A DNA stretch of 64,000 bases from Sideroxydans lithotrophicus ES-1. GTDB taxonomy: Bacteria > Pseudomonadota > Gammaproteobacteria > Burkholderiales > Gallionellaceae. How positions within the stretch are numbered: the first letter of the stretch is position 1; every line of letters starts with the position of its first letter. Below are positions 1 through 8,189 of this stretch, piece after piece. The position numbers and the translations under genes were made by a program. Below the pieces are notes generated by a model. That model did no database searches. It was given only the letters and a program-made list of their open reading frames with translations, and was not told the DNA's origin. The stretch covers positions 291,001 to 355,000 of the forward strand of contig NC_013959.1 of the NCBI RefSeq assembly GCF_000025705.1. The letters run 5' to 3'.

Positions 1-271
1 GCCGCTCACCAACGAATACAGCATTGCCGTCGACCAGCGCACCATTCCGCTCGGTGTGCCAGTGTTTCTTGCCACAACACAACCGAACAGCACTGAGCCG
101 CTCAACCGACTGGTGTTTGCACAGGATACGGGCGGAGCGATCAAGGGGGCGGTACGGGCGGATTTCTTCTGGGGATTCGGCGACTATGCCGCAGTGCGGG
201 CCGGGAGCATGAAACAATCCGGGAAGATGTGGGTGCTGTTTCCCCGCGGCGGAGAACCGGTGTTGAATTAG
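1..271 (+). CDS. mltA: Membrane-bound lytic murein transglycosylase A, C-terminal fragment
   Basis: Only the last 89 codons lie in the window; the gene enters from the left in the frame whose first full codon is at position 2. The visible part is the C-terminal 3D domain of MltA: the segment DTGGAIKG followed by DFFWGFG and then AGSMKQSGKMWVLFP is characteristic and carries the aspartates used in catalysis. The enzyme cleaves the MurNAc-GlcNAc bond of peptidoglycan to give 1,6-anhydro products and is normally an outer-membrane lipoprotein. Signal peptide and lipobox are outside the window. Identification of the family is firm. Confidence 0.88.
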   Translation, partial: PLTNEYSIAVDQRTIPLGVPVFLATTQPNSTEPLNRLVFAQDTGGAIKGAVRADFFWGFGDYAAVRAGSMKQSGKMWVLFPRGGEPVLN

Positions 272-364
272 ATTGGCAATCGTTTTTTGCAGCACTAGCA
301 TAGCGGCTGGATTCGACACTGTTGCACAAGCATTCAACCATTTCATCGATATTGGAGAACAAGC

Positions 365-787
365 ATGTATGACACCTTCAAACCCCAACAGCCCATGGGC
401 CTGATGGACTTTGTCCGTTCCGCCAAAGCCTGCATCAAGGAGATCACCCCGAAAGAGCTTCTCGACAAACTCAATAGCAAGGAAGATCTGCTGTTGATCG
501 ACGTGCGCGAGCATGGCGAATATGAGAACGGCCACATCAAGGGTGCCCACCTGGTGCCGCGCGGCATTCTCGAAGCGGCCGCCGATCCGGCTTATCCCAA
601 GCACCTGCCCGAATTGACGGCTGCACGCGACCGCCAGGTCGTGGTGTATTGCGCGACCAGCGGGCGCTCGGCCATGGCGGCTGCCGTGCTGCAGATGATG
701 GGTTTCAAGAATGTGCTGAATATGGCGGGCGGCTATACCAAGTGGGTGGCCGATGGCATGCCGGAGATCCACGAAGCGACGTTCTGA
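365..787 (+). CDS. Rhodanese-like sulfurtransferase domain protein
   Basis: 140-residue single-domain rhodanese. The active-site loop CATSGRS places the catalytic cysteine at residue 96, and the LIDVREHGEYENGHIKGA block is the usual substrate-side strand and helix. Such stand-alone domains carry a persulfide on the cysteine; the physiological donor and acceptor cannot be told from sequence. There is no signal peptide, so the protein should be cytoplasmic. A GGAGAA Shine-Dalgarno sequence sits six bases before the ATG. It is transcribed alone and ends just before a strong hairpin terminator. Confidence 0.85.
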   Translation: MYDTFKPQQPMGLMDFVRSAKACIKEITPKELLDKLNSKEDLLLIDVREHGEYENGHIKGAHLVPRGILEAAADPAYPKHLPELTAARDRQVVVYCATSGRSAMAAAVLQMMGFKNVLNMAGGYTKWVADGMPEIHEATF

Positions 788-810
788 TTCTCGTTTCGCT
801 TGTGTTGGCA

Positions 811-848
811 GGGCGCAATATCCGAAGGGTATTGCGCCCCTGTTTTTT
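811..848 (+). terminator. Rho-independent terminator after the rhodanese gene
   Basis: A perfect 9-bp stem (GGGCGCAAT at 811-819 with ATTGCGCCC at 831-839) is followed by TGTTTTTT. Position and T-run fit a terminator for the gene ending at 787. The same stem sequence recurs at 57913-57940, so it may also belong to a dispersed repeat family. Confidence 0.75.
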
Positions 849-860
849 GGTGGGCATCCT

Positions 861-953
861 CGGCCGTTCGTCCTGAGCTTGCCAAAGGATAGGTGCAGCC
901 CGCTGGTTTTGATTGCGGCCGTTCATGGTTCGACAAGCTCACCACGAACGGCC
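861..953. repeat. Dispersed palindromic repeat, two copies
   Basis: Between the rhodanese and the convergent EAL gene lie two copies of a short repeat of the CCGTTCG...GAGCTTG type. The first is at 861-890. The second, 917-953, is a near-palindrome with arms GGCCGTTC and GAACGGCC around GTTCGACAAGCTCAC. Such repeats are common in intergenic DNA of many proteobacteria. They encode nothing I can recognise. Confidence 0.6.
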
Positions 954-973
954 TTGGCCGTGGGCCAGTAACT

Positions 974-2119
974 TCAAATATTTTTCAACGACGCCGGCTT
1001 TCCAAACAACCATCCCTGCCCATAGTCGCAGCCCAGTTCCAGCAGGGCGAGGCGTTCATCTTCGCTCTCGATGCCCTCTGCGACCACGTCCATCTTGAGC
1101 GAGTGCGCCAATTCGATCGAGGCCTGCACGATCTTTGCGCTGTGCGGTGAAGTAAGCATCTGGCTGACGAAGGCGCGGTCTATCTTCATGGTTCCGATGG
1201 GATAGCGGTGCAGCGCATCGAGACCGGAATGGCCGGTGCCGAAGTCGTCCAGCGCGAGGGTGCTGCCTGCCTCGATGAGCTTGCTGAGCAGCTGCAGCGC
1301 GAGGTCGGGGTTGTTGATGATGACGGTCTCGGTCAGTTCCAGTTTGAGTTCCCGTGGCGGCATCTGAAGATCGCTGACGATGGTCTTGACCTCGCCAACG
1401 AATCCGTCGCCGGTGAGTTGCGACGGCGACAGGTTGACGCTGACGAAGGGTTTATGATGGTTGATGCGAGTGCGCAGAACCGGCCAATCGAGACACGCGC
1501 GCTGCAAGGTCCAGAGGCCGATTTCCCTTATCTGTCCGGTCTGCTCCGCTACCCACAAAAAGTCCATCGGCGAGACCATGCCTTCGACCGGATGATGCCA
1601 GCGTATCAAAGCCTCGAATCCGGCCAGGCGCCCGCTGGAGAGGTCGCAGATGGGCTGGTAGAACATCTCGAACTGTTCTTCCCGCAACGCCTCGGCGATG
1701 TCGTGAGCCAAACGCAGTTGCTGCGTGGCGACGCCGCGCGTCGTGTCGCGCCTGAAGATGGTGGATTGCGAAGGATCGAACGCTGGCTGGCTGCGCGTGG
1801 AGCGGTAGCGTTCAAGAATGGTCAGCAGCAAATGGCGCACCACCGGATCGGTCTTCTCCAGCAGTTCCTTCACCAGCTGGCGCGGGATGGGGATGAGTAC
1901 TGTGCTTTCGAGGGCACGCACCGTGGCGGTGCGCGGCTGCTGGTCGATCAACGCGATCTCGCCGAACAGTTCGCCTCTGCCGATGCACGATTGCTGCGTG
2001 CTGCTGACGCTGACTTCGACACTGCCTTCCTCGATGAGATACGCGCTGTCCCCGGAATCGCCTTCCCTGAAAATGATCTCCCCGGCAGGATAGATCTCCC
2101 GATGCAGGTTCTTTAGCAC
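974..2119 (-). CDS. Cyclic nucleotide-binding domain / EAL c-di-GMP phosphodiesterase
   Basis: 381 residues with a GTG start preceded by a strong AAGGGGG site. An N-terminal CNB/Crp-type domain (about 10-110, with GELFGEIALIDQQPRTATVRA as phosphate-cassette-like core) is joined to an EAL domain (about 135-375). EAL landmarks are intact: EALIRW, NLSPSQL, ELTET, DDFGTG, KIDRAFV and EGIE, so hydrolysis of c-di-GMP to pGpG is expected. The architecture suggests phosphodiesterase activity gated by a small ligand, but the CNB ligand (cAMP, cGMP or other) is unknown. No membrane segments; cytoplasmic. Two Ser/Thr kinases elsewhere in this window also carry CNB domains. Confidence 0.86.
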   Translation of the reverse strand: MLKNLHREIYPAGEIIFREGDSGDSAYLIEEGSVEVSVSSTQQSCIGRGELFGEIALIDQQPRTATVRALESTVLIPIPRQLVKELLEKTDPVVRHLLLTILERYRSTRSQPAFDPSQSTIFRRDTTRGVATQQLRLAHDIAEALREEQFEMFYQPICDLSSGRLAGFEALIRWHHPVEGMVSPMDFLWVAEQTGQIREIGLWTLQRACLDWPVLRTRINHHKPFVSVNLSPSQLTGDGFVGEVKTIVSDLQMPPRELKLELTETVIINNPDLALQLLSKLIEAGSTLALDDFGTGHSGLDALHRYPIGTMKIDRAFVSQMLTSPHSAKIVQASIELAHSLKMDVVAEGIESEDERLALLELGCDYGQGWLFGKPASLKNI

Positions 2120-2136
2120 ATTGCCCCCTTGAGTGT

Positions 2137-2475
2137 TCAGTTTATACCCTCAGGCCGCCAGCCACTTGCGACCTTGTTTGCCCAGTCGTTCTCAAAAGCG
2201 TTTTCCTGCAACTGTATCCTGTTCTTGCATTCGAGTGCATGCAGTGCAGTTGTCGGATGCATGCAATCGCTGGGCAGGTGTGCTTGTGCCATCCAATGTT
2301 GCCAGGCCCGATCTTTCGCACTTTGCCAGATGACGGCACGCTGTGCGGCGAAATGCTTCTCTAAGGGAGCGGCCACCTTGTCATATTGCGCAGCAAACAA
2401 ATCCGGCCTGGTTACCCATGTGATCAGTCCGAGCATCACGGCAAACATCAAAGTAACCAGGAACAGGTATCGCAT
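2137..2475 (-). CDS. Small single-pass membrane protein of unknown function
   Basis: 112 residues. An N-terminal hydrophobic helix (MRYLFLVTLMFAVMLGLITW) acts as signal anchor; the rest is soluble, rich in tryptophan, alanine and glutamine, with two cysteines (SDCMH and LECKN). An alternative ATG lies six bases upstream, but AGGAGG is only two bases from it and eight bases from the ATG at 2475, so I use the latter. It ends 17 bases before the GTG of the CNB-EAL gene on the same strand and may be co-transcribed with it. I do not recognise the family. Confidence 0.6.
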   Translation of the reverse strand: MRYLFLVTLMFAVMLGLITWVTRPDLFAAQYDKVAAPLEKHFAAQRAVIWQSAKDRAWQHWMAQAHLPSDCMHPTTALHALECKNRIQLQENAFENDWANKVASGWRPEGIN

Positions 2476-2594
2476 TTGCATATCCTCCTGTTGGTGCGCG
2501 ACCTGATTGGTTCGTGCGGATGGAGGGACACTAAATTAGTTGCCTGGCCCGGTCAATATGCCAAACGGCCTATAACCAACCACTTGGCAACCGT

Positions 2595-3050
2595 TTACTG
2601 CTTCCTGGAATCGATCACGAGTGCGATGCCAAGCAGGCTCTGGATCAGGAAAAGAATACCGGAGATGCCGTGCCAGGTCCGGAATTGGGAGGCGAAAGCG
2701 CTCTGCATCACATCCAGCGGCAATGCCTGCTGCTTAAGGTCGGCAAGGATGGGCTGCAGGACGAATTGCCCGACGAGGACGAGCGACAGCATCACGGCAG
2801 TGATGCGAAAGAGGCGGCGACGTATCGCCGTGCGCCCGAATTGCTGCACCTGGTAGACGAGCAGATAGAGCGCACAGGCGATGCCGATGTAGGCCAGCAG
2901 GGTGAACAGATGTCCGGCCACGATGCCCGCAAGCTGCCGGTCCGGCAGTAACTTGAACAGGGTGGGCACGACCACATAGCCGAGCATCCACATGCCGCCT
3001 ACCCATAAGGCGACGCTCAGCGCGGCGAGGTGTCGGGGCAGGTTGTGCAC
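2595..3050 (-). CDS. DUF4149-like integral membrane protein
   Basis: 151 residues with four predicted transmembrane segments: about 5-27, 44-66, 79-101 and 128-146. The early glycine/tryptophan motif SVALWVGGMWMLGY and the overall layout match the DUF4149/TMEM205-like family of small membrane proteins, whose function is not established. The start is GTG, 20 bases after the dsbC stop on the same strand, so it is probably co-transcribed with dsbC. No catalytic motif is visible. Confidence 0.65.
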   Translation of the reverse strand: MHNLPRHLAALSVALWVGGMWMLGYVVVPTLFKLLPDRQLAGIVAGHLFTLLAYIGIACALYLLVYQVQQFGRTAIRRRLFRITAVMLSLVLVGQFVLQPILADLKQQALPLDVMQSAFASQFRTWHGISGILFLIQSLLGIALVIDSRKQ

Positions 3051-3069
3051 GGCTGATCGTCGCTTCGGC

Positions 3070-3780
3070 TTATTTGTTGTTGGCGTCCAGCGCCTTGTTC
3101 AGATCGGCGGCAGGCATATAGCCGGGGTTGATCACGCCATTGGCAAAGATCAATGCGGGCGTGCCATTCACTCTGAGGCTTTTGCCCAGCGCGAGAACCT
3201 GGGCAATGGGGGCGTCGCACTTGGCTGCCTTGGGCTGCACGCCGTTCAGCATCAGGTCATCCCAGGTCTTGGCCTTGTCGGCGCTGCACCAGATATCCTG
3301 GACCTTTTCCGCCGACCCCTGGAAGATGGGGTAGAGGAACAGGTACAAGGTGACATCGTTCACGTTCTGCAATTCATGCTCCAGCTTCTTGCAGAAGCCG
3401 CAGTTCGGATCGGCGAAATATGCCATCTTGCGGCTGCCGTTGCCCTTGACCTTTTTCACGGCGAGTTCGAGCGGCAGTTTGCTGAAGTCGATGGCGAACA
3501 GTTTTTGCGAGCGCGCCTGGGTGATGTTCTGTCTTCCCTTCAGATCGAACATCTGGCCGTCGATGAGGTATTGCGCGGTCTTGTCGGTATAGAAGATATG
3601 GTCTCCGGTGACCACTTCGTACAGGCCGGGGATCGGAGATTTGTTGACCTGGTCGACCGGGCCGATGAGTTGCTCGTAGTTCTTGATCAGCGTGTCCTTG
3701 ATGGCGGCGGCTGTCTTGTCGGTTTCGGCTGCATGGGCGAGCGAGATGGAGAGCAGGAGTAACAGCAGGGTCTTGAACAT
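3070..3780 (-). CDS. dsbC: Thiol:disulfide interchange protein DsbC
   Basis: 236 residues. A cleavable signal peptide (MFKTLLLLLLSISLAHA) exports it to the periplasm, where DsbC isomerises wrong disulfides as a homodimer. An N-terminal dimerisation domain (about 20-85) is followed by a thioredoxin-fold domain with active site CGFC at 127-130 and the cis-proline loop NGTPAL. Two more cysteines (165 and 187) match the structural disulfide of the family. An AAGGA site precedes the ATG. DsbD, needed to keep it reduced, is not in this window. Confidence 0.9.
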   Translation of the reverse strand: MFKTLLLLLLSISLAHAAETDKTAAAIKDTLIKNYEQLIGPVDQVNKSPIPGLYEVVTGDHIFYTDKTAQYLIDGQMFDLKGRQNITQARSQKLFAIDFSKLPLELAVKKVKGNGSRKMAYFADPNCGFCKKLEHELQNVNDVTLYLFLYPIFQGSAEKVQDIWCSADKAKTWDDLMLNGVQPKAAKCDAPIAQVLALGKSLRVNGTPALIFANGVINPGYMPAADLNKALDANNK

Positions 3781-3804
3781 TTACAGGGTCCTTGTGGGGA
3801 ATAA

Positions 3805-4959
3805 TCAGTTGAGTGCGTGACGCACCAGCATCTTCTTCAGCGGTACGATCTTGTTGGTCGCGTCGAGACCAATATTGCGCAGCGTGCGCAGCAGCGGATT
3901 GTCGTTGACGAACAGGTTCTTCAGCGTATCCGTGGTGAGTTGCATGGACATTATGTCACTCTGCCGTGCTTGCTCATAGCGGCGCAACAAACGCAGGTCG
4001 CCGCAATCCAGTTCGCCCCGTTGCTGCAGGACTTTCGCCAGTTCGCGTACATCGCGCAGGCCGAGATTGACGCCTTGTCCGGAAAGCGGATGCACATTGT
4101 GCGCCGCATCGCCGACCAGCGCCAGGCGATGCTTGGTCAGGTGCGCAAGGTTCAGCACACGCAGCGCAAAAGCGGCAGGCGGGGTGATGACCTGCAATTC
4201 GCCCAAAGTATGGTTCGAGGCGGCCGATACGCGTGCGCAGAATTCCTCGTGAGTAAGTGCCAACAGCTCGGCTGAATGCTCGGGGCTGACCGACCAGACG
4301 ATGGAGATGTGTTTCCCTGGCAGGGGGAGCAGCGCCAGTATGCCTTCCGGCGTGAACCACTGGTAAGCGATGCCGCGATGGGCTTTGCCGACGCTGAAGT
4401 TGGCGACCACTCCGTGTTGGTGGTACGGAGTGGGGACTTCGGGCATCAGGGTCTGGTGGCGTGCCCAGGAATCGCGCCCGTCTGCGCCGACGATGAGCTT
4501 GGCGCGTATCTCGCGACCGTCCTTCAGTTTGAGCCGGGCGGCATCATCCTGTAACGACATCTCCGCGCATTGGGCAGGTTGTATCAGGGTCAGGTTTTCC
4601 TGTTCGCGCAAACCTTGCCACAGTGCATGCTGTAACAAACGGCTTTCCATGATGAATGCCAATTCGGGTGCGCCGATCTCATAGGCGCTGAAATTCAGCC
4701 TGGCTCCGGTGTCGCCGAACACGCGCATCTCTTCCACCTGCTGCACGCGTGCCAGATCCAGTCGCTGCCAAGCCCCGCATTCTTTTAGAAAATCCGCGTT
4801 GCCGGGGGTGAAGGCATATATACGGCTATCCCACCCGGAATCGGGCTCAGGCAAGGGCTGGCCTTCTATCAAGGCGAGTCGAAGTCCAGTGTTTCTGAGC
4901 GCGGAGGCGAGGCTGGCACCTACCAACCCGCCGCCGATGATCACGATATCGAATTCCAT
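3805..4959 (-). CDS. UbiH/UbiF/COQ6-family FAD-dependent hydroxylase
   Basis: 384 residues. The N-terminal Rossmann motif IIGGGLVGASLASAL binds the ADP of FAD, GADGRDS is the second FAD/NADPH-associated motif, and GDAAHNVHPLSGQGVNLGLRD is the third. This is the class A flavin monooxygenase pattern of ubiquinone-ring hydroxylases. Whether it hydroxylates C1, C5 or C6 cannot be decided from sequence alone, so I give no symbol. Other quinone genes in the window are ubiA and a polyprenyl diphosphate synthase. It is divergent from dusB and lies upstream of dsbC. Confidence 0.85.
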   Translation of the reverse strand: MEFDIVIIGGGLVGASLASALRNTGLRLALIEGQPLPEPDSGWDSRIYAFTPGNADFLKECGAWQRLDLARVQQVEEMRVFGDTGARLNFSAYEIGAPELAFIMESRLLQHALWQGLREQENLTLIQPAQCAEMSLQDDAARLKLKDGREIRAKLIVGADGRDSWARHQTLMPEVPTPYHQHGVVANFSVGKAHRGIAYQWFTPEGILALLPLPGKHISIVWSVSPEHSAELLALTHEEFCARVSAASNHTLGELQVITPPAAFALRVLNLAHLTKHRLALVGDAAHNVHPLSGQGVNLGLRDVRELAKVLQQRGELDCGDLRLLRRYEQARQSDIMSMQLTTDTLKNLFVNDNPLLRTLRNIGLDATNKIVPLKKMLVRHALN

Positions 4960-5022
4960 GCTGAAACTATGCTTCTCGCAGAAAAATCTGCGAGCATCAT
5001 AGCATGGGCGAGTTGATTAATT

Positions 5023-5028
5023 TATAAT
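5023..5028 (+). promoter_or_regulatory. Probable -10 element upstream of dusB-fis
   Basis: A perfect TATAAT lies 24 bases before the dusB ATG in the short divergent region. I do not see a convincing -35 at 16-18 bp spacing, so this is a tentative promoter call. Confidence 0.4.
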
Positions 5029-5051
5029 CGCCGCCCCCTTCGGAAATCACC

Positions 5052-6059
5052 ATGCAGATCGGACGCTACAAGCTGAAAAACAACCTCATCGTCGCACCCA
5101 TGGCGGGCGTGACGGACAGGCCTTTCCGCATGCTGTGCAAGCGCATGGGCGCCGGCATGGCGGTGTCCGAGATGGTGGCTTCCAATTCGCTGCTGTACGG
5201 CTCCGAGAAGACCAAGCGCCGCGCCAACCATGAAGGCGAGGTCGATCCGATCTCGGTGCAGATCGTCGGTGCCGACCCGAAGATGCTGGCGCAGGCCGCC
5301 CGCTACAACGTGGACAACGGTGCGCAGATCATCGATATCAACATGGGCTGCCCGGCCAAGAAGATCTGCAACGTCATGGCGGGCTCCGCCTTGATGCAGA
5401 ACGAAAAGCTGGTGGCCGAGATCCTGGAAGAGGTGGTCGGCGCTGTGGAAGTGCCTGTCACCCTGAAGATACGCACCGGCTGGGACAAGAACAACCGCAA
5501 TGCGGTCAACATCGCGCGCATCGCCGAAGCCAGCGGCATCCAGGCGCTGGCCATCCATGGCCGCACCCGCGCCTGCGCCTACACCGGCGACGCCGAGTAC
5601 GACACCATCCGCGCGGTGAAGGCGGAAGTGAACATCCCGGTCATCGCCAACGGCGACATCACCACGCCGGAAAAAGCCCGTTTTGTGCTGCAACATACCG
5701 GTGCCGATGCGGTCATGATCGGGCGCGCCGCACAGGGCCGCCCCTGGCTGTTCCGCGAGATCGAGCATTTCCTGCAGACCGGCACGCACCTGCTTGCGCC
5801 GCATGTCGGCGAGATACAGGACGTGCTGATCGCGCATATGCACGACCTGTACGACTTCTATGGCGAGCACACCGGGCTGCGCGTGGCGCGCAAGCACATC
5901 TCCTGGTACACCAAGGGGCTGACGGGATCTGCCGTGTTCCGCCATCGCATGAACCAGCTGGAGAGCGTGGACGAACAGATGTGCGCAGTGACGGATTTCT
6001 TTGAAGAACAGAAAACAGGCAGCGAAAGACTGCTTTACAAGGGGGAGTTGGCTGCATAA
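5052..6059 (+). CDS. dusB: tRNA-dihydrouridine synthase B
   Basis: 335 residues. An FMN-dependent TIM barrel that reduces specific uridines of tRNA to dihydrouridine. The N-terminal APMAGVTDRPFR motif and the catalytic cysteine in DINMGCPAKK (residue 100) are present, as are the phosphate-binding segments IANGDITTPEKA and VMIGRAAQGRPWLF. As in enterobacteria and many other proteobacteria it precedes fis, about 100 bases away on the same strand. That conserved linkage supports the DusB assignment over DusA or DusC. Confidence 0.93.
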   Translation: MQIGRYKLKNNLIVAPMAGVTDRPFRMLCKRMGAGMAVSEMVASNSLLYGSEKTKRRANHEGEVDPISVQIVGADPKMLAQAARYNVDNGAQIIDINMGCPAKKICNVMAGSALMQNEKLVAEILEEVVGAVEVPVTLKIRTGWDKNNRNAVNIARIAEASGIQALAIHGRTRACAYTGDAEYDTIRAVKAEVNIPVIANGDITTPEKARFVLQHTGADAVMIGRAAQGRPWLFREIEHFLQTGTHLLAPHVGEIQDVLIAHMHDLYDFYGEHTGLRVARKHISWYTKGLTGSAVFRHRMNQLESVDEQMCAVTDFFEEQKTGSERLLYKGELAA

Positions 6060-6162
6060 GCAGCAAGCAGGGGCCCCGTTAGTCGGGGTAACGCGCGTCC
6101 GTTTGCTCGCGGACACGACACGATGCGCGCAGGGTCAGGGCAGGGAACAACAAGGGGGCAGC

Positions 6163-6417
6163 ATGACTGAAGATTGTGCAATCAACGAGAACGATATCGC
6201 CAAGCATGTGCGCAAGGCGGTGAACGACTATTTCAAGGACCTCGACGGCGAAGAGCCGTCGTGCGGGATATACGACATGGTGATCTGTTGCGCGGAAAAG
6301 CCGCTGATCGAGACCGTGTTGCACCATGCAGGCGGCAACCAGACGCGTGCCGCAGAATTGCTCGGCATCAACCGCAATACGTTGCGCAAGAAGATGCAGG
6401 ATCACCGCATCAAATAA
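6163..6417 (+). CDS. fis: DNA-binding protein Fis
   Basis: 84 residues, slightly shorter than the E. coli protein. The C-terminal half is the Fis-type helix-turn-helix: LIETVLHHAGGNQTRAAELL, then GINRNTLRKKM. Fis is a nucleoid protein and growth-phase regulator that bends DNA. The reading frame is open further upstream, but the ATG at 6163 with a CAAGGGGG site just before it gives the normal Fis length. It follows dusB on the same strand. Confidence 0.92.
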   Translation: MTEDCAINENDIAKHVRKAVNDYFKDLDGEEPSCGIYDMVICCAEKPLIETVLHHAGGNQTRAAELLGINRNTLRKKMQDHRIK

Positions 6418-6428
6418 AACCTGTTTTC

Positions 6429-6447
6429 GGCGCGATTCTTTCGCGCC
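6429..6447 (+). terminator. Hairpin after fis, possible terminator
   Basis: A perfect 7-bp GC-rich stem (GGCGCGA / TCGCGCC) with a 5-base loop lies 12 bases after the fis stop. No T-run follows, so factor-independent termination is uncertain. Confidence 0.35.
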
Positions 6448-6504
6448 CTGTCCGGTTTGGCAATTTGAATTTCCACAGATTCCATCATTAAAGAAAGAAT
6501 CCAG

Positions 6505-8067
6505 ATGACCATCACACAAGCACTCATCAGCGTGTCGGATAAATCCGGCATCCTTGAATTCGCCAGGGGGCTGAACGAGCTCGGCGTGAAGATACTTTCC
6601 ACCGGCGGCACCGCCAAGCTGCTCGCCGACAACGGTGTGCCCTGCACGGAAGTGGCCGACTACACCGGCTTCCCCGAGATGCTGGACGGGCGCGTGAAGA
6701 CGCTGCAGCCGAAAGTGCACGCCGGCATCCTGGCGCGGCGCGACCTGCCCAAGCATGTCGCCACGCTGAAGAAGCACGACATCCCGACCATCGACCTGGT
6801 GGTGGTGAACCTGTACCCGTTCGCGGCGACCATCGCCAAGCCCGGCTGCACGCTGGAAGATGCCATCGAGAACATCGATATCGGCGGGCCTACGATGGTG
6901 CGTTCCGCGGCCAAGAACCACGCGCATGTCGCTATCGTCACCGACCCTGCCGATTACGCCGACGTGCTGGCCGAGATGCAGACCAACAAGGGCGAAGTCT
7001 CGGCCGCCACCAAGTTCGACCTGGCCAAGAAAGCGTTCTCGCACACCGCCGCCTACGACAGCATGATCAGCAACTACCTCACCGCGATCAACAGCGACGG
7101 CAGCAAGAGCGACTTCCCGGCGCAGATCAACTTCAACTTCGCCAAGGTGCAGGAGATGCGCTACGGCGAGAACCCGCATCAGCAGGCGGCGTTCTACCGC
7201 GACCTCGTGCCGCTGGTGGGCGGCATCTCCGGCTACACCCAGCTGCAGGGCAAGGAGCTTTCCTACAACAACATCGGCGATGCCGATGCGGCGTGGGAAC
7301 TGGTCAAAACCTTCGATCAGCCCGCTTGCGTCATCGTCAAGCACGCCAACCCCTGCGGCGTTGCCATCGCCGACACGCCGTTGAATGCCTACAAGCTGGC
7401 CTACGCCACCGACAGCACTTCCGCATTCGGCGGCATCATCGCCTTCAACCGCGAACTGGATGAGGCTTCCGCTGCGCAGATCACCGCCAACCAGTTCGTC
7501 GAGCTCATCATCGCGCCAAGCGCCACCGAAGCCGCGCTGAAAGTGACTGCTGCCAAGCAGAACGTGCGCGTGCTCACCGTGCCGCTGTCCAATGCGCACA
7601 ACCAATATGACGTGAAGCGCGTGGGTGGCGGCCTGCTGGTGCAGACGCCGGATGCGCTCAACGTGCAGGCGTCGCAACTCAAAGTCGTAACCAAGGTGCA
7701 GCCGACCAAGGAACAACTGACCGACCTGCTGTTCGCCTGGCGCGTGGCAAAGTATGTGAAGTCGAACGCCATCGTGTTCTGCAAGGACGGCCAGACGCTG
7801 GGCGTCGGCGCCGGTCAGATGAGCCGCGTGGATTCCACCCGCATCGCCAGTATCAAGGCGCAGAACGCCGGCCTGAGCCTGACTGGTTCCGTCGTCGCTT
7901 CCGATGCGTTCTTCCCGTTCCGCGACGGCGTGGACGTGCTGGCGACAGCCGGTGCCAAGGCCGTCATCCAGCCGGGCGGCTCGATGCGCGACGAGGAAGT
8001 CATTGCCGCGGCGGACGAGCATGGGTTGGCGATGGTGTTTACCGGTTACCGCCACTTCAGGCATTAA
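6505..8067 (+). CDS. purH: Bifunctional AICAR formyltransferase / IMP cyclohydrolase
   Basis: 520 residues, normal length. It carries out the last two steps of IMP synthesis. The N-terminal MGS-like IMP cyclohydrolase part (about 1-150) starts [11 protein letters not shown] and contains [10 protein letters not shown]. The rest is the AICAR transformylase, with the KHANPCG motif and the later [22 protein letters not shown] block. purD follows after a repeat-bearing gap, giving the common purH-purD pair. Confidence 0.95.
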   Translation: MTITQALISVSDKSGILEFARGLNELGVKILSTGGTAKLLADNGVPCTEVADYTGFPEMLDGRVKTLQPKVHAGILARRDLPKHVATLKKHDIPTIDLVVVNLYPFAATIAKPGCTLEDAIENIDIGGPTMVRSAAKNHAHVAIVTDPADYADVLAEMQTNKGEVSAATKFDLAKKAFSHTAAYDSMISNYLTAINSDGSKSDFPAQINFNFAKVQEMRYGENPHQQAAFYRDLVPLVGGISGYTQLQGKELSYNNIGDADAAWELVKTFDQPACVIVKHANPCGVAIADTPLNAYKLAYATDSTSAFGGIIAFNRELDEASAAQITANQFVELIIAPSATEAALKVTAAKQNVRVLTVPLSNAHNQYDVKRVGGGLLVQTPDALNVQASQLKVVTKVQPTKEQLTDLLFAWRVAKYVKSNAIVFCKDGQTLGVGAGQMSRVDSTRIASIKAQNAGLSLTGSVVASDAFFPFRDGVDVLATAGAKAVIQPGGSMRDEEVIAAADEHGLAMVFTGYRHFRH

Positions 8068-8072
8068 TCAGA

Positions 8073-8163
8073 CTCCCCTCTCCCGCAAGCGGGAGAGGGG
8101 GCGGGGGAGAGGGAACGCACCATATCACCCTCTCCCCAACCCTCCCCCTCCAGGGGGAGGGGG
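8073..8163. repeat. Dispersed CCCTCTCCC-type palindromic repeat
   Basis: Between purH and purD. The left unit CCCCTCTCCCGCAAGCGGGAGAGGGG is a strong hairpin; the right unit, starting ACCCTCTCCCCAACC and ending in GGGGGAGGGGG, belongs to the same family. Related copies occur at 11008-11097, 38643-38681 and 58571-58608. No ORF is associated. Confidence 0.7.
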
Positions 8164-8189
8164 TTGCAGCGATATTCTTTGAGGTAAGC

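Noticed and set aside
6079..8064. 661-residue minus-strand open frame
   Set aside because: Antisense to fis and purH; no domain features.
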